Of a DNA stretch of 52,817 nucleotides, positions 52,685 through 52,817 are shown piece by piece. The notes under the pieces are model-generated. The model was not told the origin of the DNA. It did no database searches and worked only from the letters and a program-made list of their open reading frames with translations. A program made the position numbers and the translations under genes. The first letter of the stretch is position 1. Each line of letters starts with the position of its first letter. This DNA comes from Methylobacterium symbioticum (lineage in GTDB: Bacteria > Pseudomonadota > Alphaproteobacteria > Rhizobiales > Beijerinckiaceae), in NCBI RefSeq assembly GCF_902141845.1, contig NZ_CABFPH010000035.1, forward strand, positions 1 through 52,817. The letters run 5' to 3'.

Positions 52685-52817
52685 GTTGCCGTGCACCTCT
52701 GGTGGGGAGGCCGAGCGAGGTAGCGTCCGCGGACGAGGTGTAAATTCGAGGACCGCTTTGGCGGGGATTGGGGTGGCCATCGGGCCATGCGGCTAAGGTG
52801 GAGTTTGCGGACTTCAA

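Overview
The window is GC-rich throughout and has the gene content and intergenic repeat style of a Methylobacterium/Methylorubrum-like alphaproteobacterium (Hyphomicrobiales). That placement is an inference from flavour; no rRNA or other decisive marker is present.

Region 1 (about 1-25,580) looks like ordinary chromosome. It holds a lytic transglycosylase (cut by the window start), a DUF892 ferritin-like stress protein, a NitT/TauT-type ABC importer (2369-5059), small membrane proteins, a complete Liv-type branched-chain amino-acid or amide ABC importer in one operon with an M81 (MlrC-like) metallopeptidase and an FCD/GntR regulator (5780-12785), and a divergent LysR regulator. Several small envelope proteins follow, then a large class A PBP, a GH13 trehalose-synthase-like enzyme, an MBL-fold hydrolase and gyrB. 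Intergenic spaces carry repeated palindromic elements.

Region 2 (about 24,970-49,800) looks like an accessory island. Codon style already changes inside the last quarter of gyrB, and IS-end-like repeats follow its stop. The island then holds a tight minus-strand operon (32011 to 26316): an OGG-type HhH-GPD glycosylase, a small domain protein, a PfkB-kinase/nucleoside-deoxyribosyltransferase (NDT) fusion, a QueC-like PP-loop enzyme, a second copy of the small protein and of the kinase-NDT fusion, an FRG-domain protein and a small partner. A divergent XRE regulator flanked by a 21-bp inverted repeat probably controls it. I know of no described system with this gene set. It shares OGG and QueC parts with type IV CBASS but no cyclase was found. 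Next come a dGTPase plus pol-beta-type nucleotidyltransferase operon, several unrecognised genes, decayed TnpB, CopA and EAL genes, and a second candidate defence locus (44573-49136). That locus holds an unknown protein, a CHAT caspase-like protease, a protein whose N-terminus is a ribosomal protein bL21 domain, and a convergent bacterial gasdermin.

Region 3 (about 49,530-52,684) is a metal-handling module: a beta-barrel-type exported protein and a Tat-exported Met/His-rich protein in one operon behind a clear CsoR-type operator, and a CsoR/FrmR-family repressor.

Overall, the island reads as a defence island with two main candidate systems. The first combines base glycosylase, deazaguanine-type, nucleoside kinase and deoxyribosyltransferase chemistry. 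The second pairs a ribosomal-protein mimic with a CHAT protease and a gasdermin. The dGTPase operon adds a probable nucleotide-depletion arm.
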